Assembly: GCA_017590115.1 (NCBI GenBank)
Contig: JAGGNK010010225.1
Span: forward strand, 6,820,001 to 6,884,000
From: Montifringilla adamsi
Taxonomy: Eukaryota > Chordata > Aves > Passeriformes > Passeridae
Direction: 5' to 3'
DNA: 64,000 nt
Shown: positions 62,001-64,000 of the stretch, piece after piece
How positions within the stretch are numbered: the stretch's first letter is position 1
How the letters are laid out: every line of letters begins with the position of its first letter
Notes under the pieces: generated by a model
The model's database searches: none
What the model saw: the letters and a program-made list of their open reading frames with translations, nothing else
Told to the model about the DNA's origin: nothing
Made by a program: the position numbers and the translations under genes

Positions 62001-64000
62001 ATTTAAAAATTCTGAGTTAACTTATATGCTAAATTCTGGAAAATAGCAAGAATATTTTCTCAAGCAAGATTGTTTCCTTAAGCATGATAGTAAGTCAGAG
62101 TAAATAACCAAGACTGAAGAGAACAGAAATAAAAGCACAGTTTATGGTTACGCAACAAATCTACCAATGACTGTTTCTCATATGTTTGAAGAAAAATGGC
62201 TTAGCCAGGAGGTTTGATGGAAATCAAAAGACAGCTAGAAACCTGCAGGATCAATAACAAGAAGGTTTTTTCAAGGTGATTAGACTTAAATCCCAGAATT
62301 CCATATTTACAAAGGCTTGATTCAGCTTTAGGGCACCAGAACTCAAACCATCCCTCACTAAATAGATCACACTGGTAGGAAGTAACGTGTATGAGAGAGT
62401 AGGGCTTGTTATTAGGGATGTAAGGGGGCAAAGCACAAGCTACATGTTTCTGAGTATGTGGTAGAAACTTTGAACTTTCTCTCTCTAAAACATGGATTTA
62501 TTTCATGACACAATAGAAAAGGATAAAAAGTCAAATAGAAAAAGTACTCTTTTTCCAAAACCGGTGAAATAGAACTCTCCTCAAGAAATGTCACATGAAA
62601 TCTGTTTGCAGATGATTTCCTAAAGCAATAACATATTATCCATCATGTTTCCATGACCCAGGATAACATCAAATACAGAAGTATAAGGGATTTAATGTTG
62701 GTAGCTCTAAGAGAGACCTCCTGTAGCATACTGAAAGATATTATCATTCTGTAGAAATCTAGCATTCTGTAGAAACAGAAAATATAGTCAGAGTGAGTTC
62801 ATGAGCTAATGGTAACTTTGGGTAACCTGAACTGTTCTTTTTTTGAAGGAATGGCATGGACATTTTCTTTATGTTGGAGAAATAAAGGATTCAAAGTTGT
62901 ATATTTTGTTACTTCTCATTAAAACTGTGCTAATAATAATACCAGCTTTGTAGAAGTCTTTATTAAGTGCAAAAATAATGTTCATTAGTGGATACATTTT
63001 TTCACAAAATGAAGAGGTAACATTTTTTCTAATAAAATTTAAATTTTGTTTCATTCAAGTCCTCATCAGTTATTGAGTGACCTTAGTTTATTTTCTGATA
63101 GATCATAAAACCAGACATTCCATTTTTAGAGCCATCGTATTCTGAGACATTATTAGCAGTAGTGGTATTATCTTCCTAACTGAAAAAAATTAGGACCATT
63201 GCCAAATTACACAGTATTTTGGTTCTTCAGCAGATACTGAGGAGTACAAAGTATAATAGGAGCCAAGGTTTTTTTGCATACTGCATATTTTCATTTTAGC
63301 TTCAGTCCTAAAACTTCATCTGCTTTCTGACTTCAAGTATCTATGCTAACAATTGCTTTTCCATTAAAGTCTCTACACACATGAACAGAAAAAAAGAGGC
63401 ATAAGAGCTATGACAGTGTTCAGGTCATCCATTAATTCTCTAATGAGGGAAACCTCAAAAACTAGCTGTTGTTGAAGTGGAACGAATCAGGCTTAAAGGG
63501 ATGGTGAATCTGTTTTTTTTATTTGCTGCTTTTTGCCTTCAGCAAATACTACTGAACAAATCCTTTTCCCCCCCAAAGGGATGGCTAGAGCTGGTTTTGG
63601 TTTGAATCTCTGTCAATATTTTTAATTCAGGCAAATATAAGTGATTAAGCTATGGTTTGAATAAGTTTGCCAAATCAGTCTTAAATAACAAAATTAATTC
63701 TGAGTTATTCAAGAAAACACATGAAAATAGAGATAGCAATAACTTCTCATTTTTCTAGACATTTCAAGTATATTTTTGGTTTTCTTAAAAATATAAGGAA
63801 AAGAAGCTTTTCTGCAGCAGTAAGTGGAGTGCATGCATAGTTATGTCTACATTTCAACTCTCTAGGAAGGGTTAACAGGGAACATTATGAGCAGTGATGT
63901 TTAAGAAAGTGGTATAAGTTAACCTTTACAACTACCAACACAGAGGCATTTCTTGCTCTGTGGTAACACTTCTGTTACAATAAAGCATGCTTATGGAACA
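59007..64000. other. unique AT-rich sequence, no gene seen
   Basis: No gene or repeat family is recognised. The segment about 59040-59520 is free of simple repeats and rich in AT transcription-factor-like words, so it is a candidate for conserved non-coding sequence. ORFs such as 62201-62436 on the minus strand overlap in two frames and are chance. Confidence 0.45.
61318..61334 (+). promoter_or_regulatory. CTCF-like motif (weak)
   Basis: AACCAGCAGATGGAGAC matches the CTCF core consensus CCASYAGRKGGCRS except at two positions, in a slightly GC-richer patch (about 61255-61400). One motif match is weak evidence. Confidence 0.2.

Noticed and set aside
1..64000. tRNA-like, rRNA-like or CRISPR-like structures
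   Set aside because: No convincing tRNA B-box in a cloverleaf context and no regularly spaced direct repeats with unique spacers were seen.

Overview
This window looks like bird nuclear DNA. It is AT-rich, has no dense ORFs or operon-like packing, and carries several 5'-truncated CR1 LINE copies of different ages, the typical interspersed repeat of avian genomes. It also has one decayed LTR that resembles an avian endogenous retrovirus LTR, and two short palindromic relics of a kind common in sauropsid genomes. The species cannot be fixed from the sequence alone. I found no convincing protein-coding gene, no tRNA or rRNA gene and no CRISPR array. Almost all short ORFs look like chance open frames or belong to CR1. 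The best reading is an intergenic gene desert or the inside of a very large intron.

Layout. 1-7.4 kb is unique AT-rich sequence with a 51-bp tandem duplication near 1.5 kb. 7.4-10.6 kb is repeat-rich: a palindromic relic (7429-7496), a CTCF-like palindrome (7541-7557), a CR1 with an internal deletion (8218-8731), an older CR1 (about 9520-9935) and a probable solo LTR (about 9992-10563). 10.6-18.5 kb is unique, with possible conserved non-coding sequence at 14.8-15.2 kb and a 27-bp duplication at 15.6 kb. 18.5-19.5 kb is a plus-strand CR1. 19.5-26.8 kb holds an old CR1 (22.4-22.9 kb), an old LINE/SINE-type 3' tail (23.9 kb) and weak, broken coding-like signal on the minus strand. 26.85-28.18 kb is a 1.3-kb strand-asymmetric A-rich tract that ends exactly at the 3' end of a 1.6-kb CR1 (28186-29764), which keeps a dead reverse-transcriptase reading frame. 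30-64 kb is mostly unique sequence with simple repeats, a 26-bp duplication, three splice-flanked open segments that could be isolated exons (43.2, 45.8 and 55.1 kb), a GC-richer block at 51.0-51.8 kb, a very old CR1 fragment at 57.5 kb and a second palindromic relic at 58.9 kb.

How it works together. The identifiable elements are independent fossil insertions, all apparently inactive. I did not find a new multi-gene system. The observations most worth checking are the A-rich tract and its CR1 junction, the three candidate exons, and the GC-richer block at 51 kb. Repeat identities come from remembered consensus features, not from a database search.
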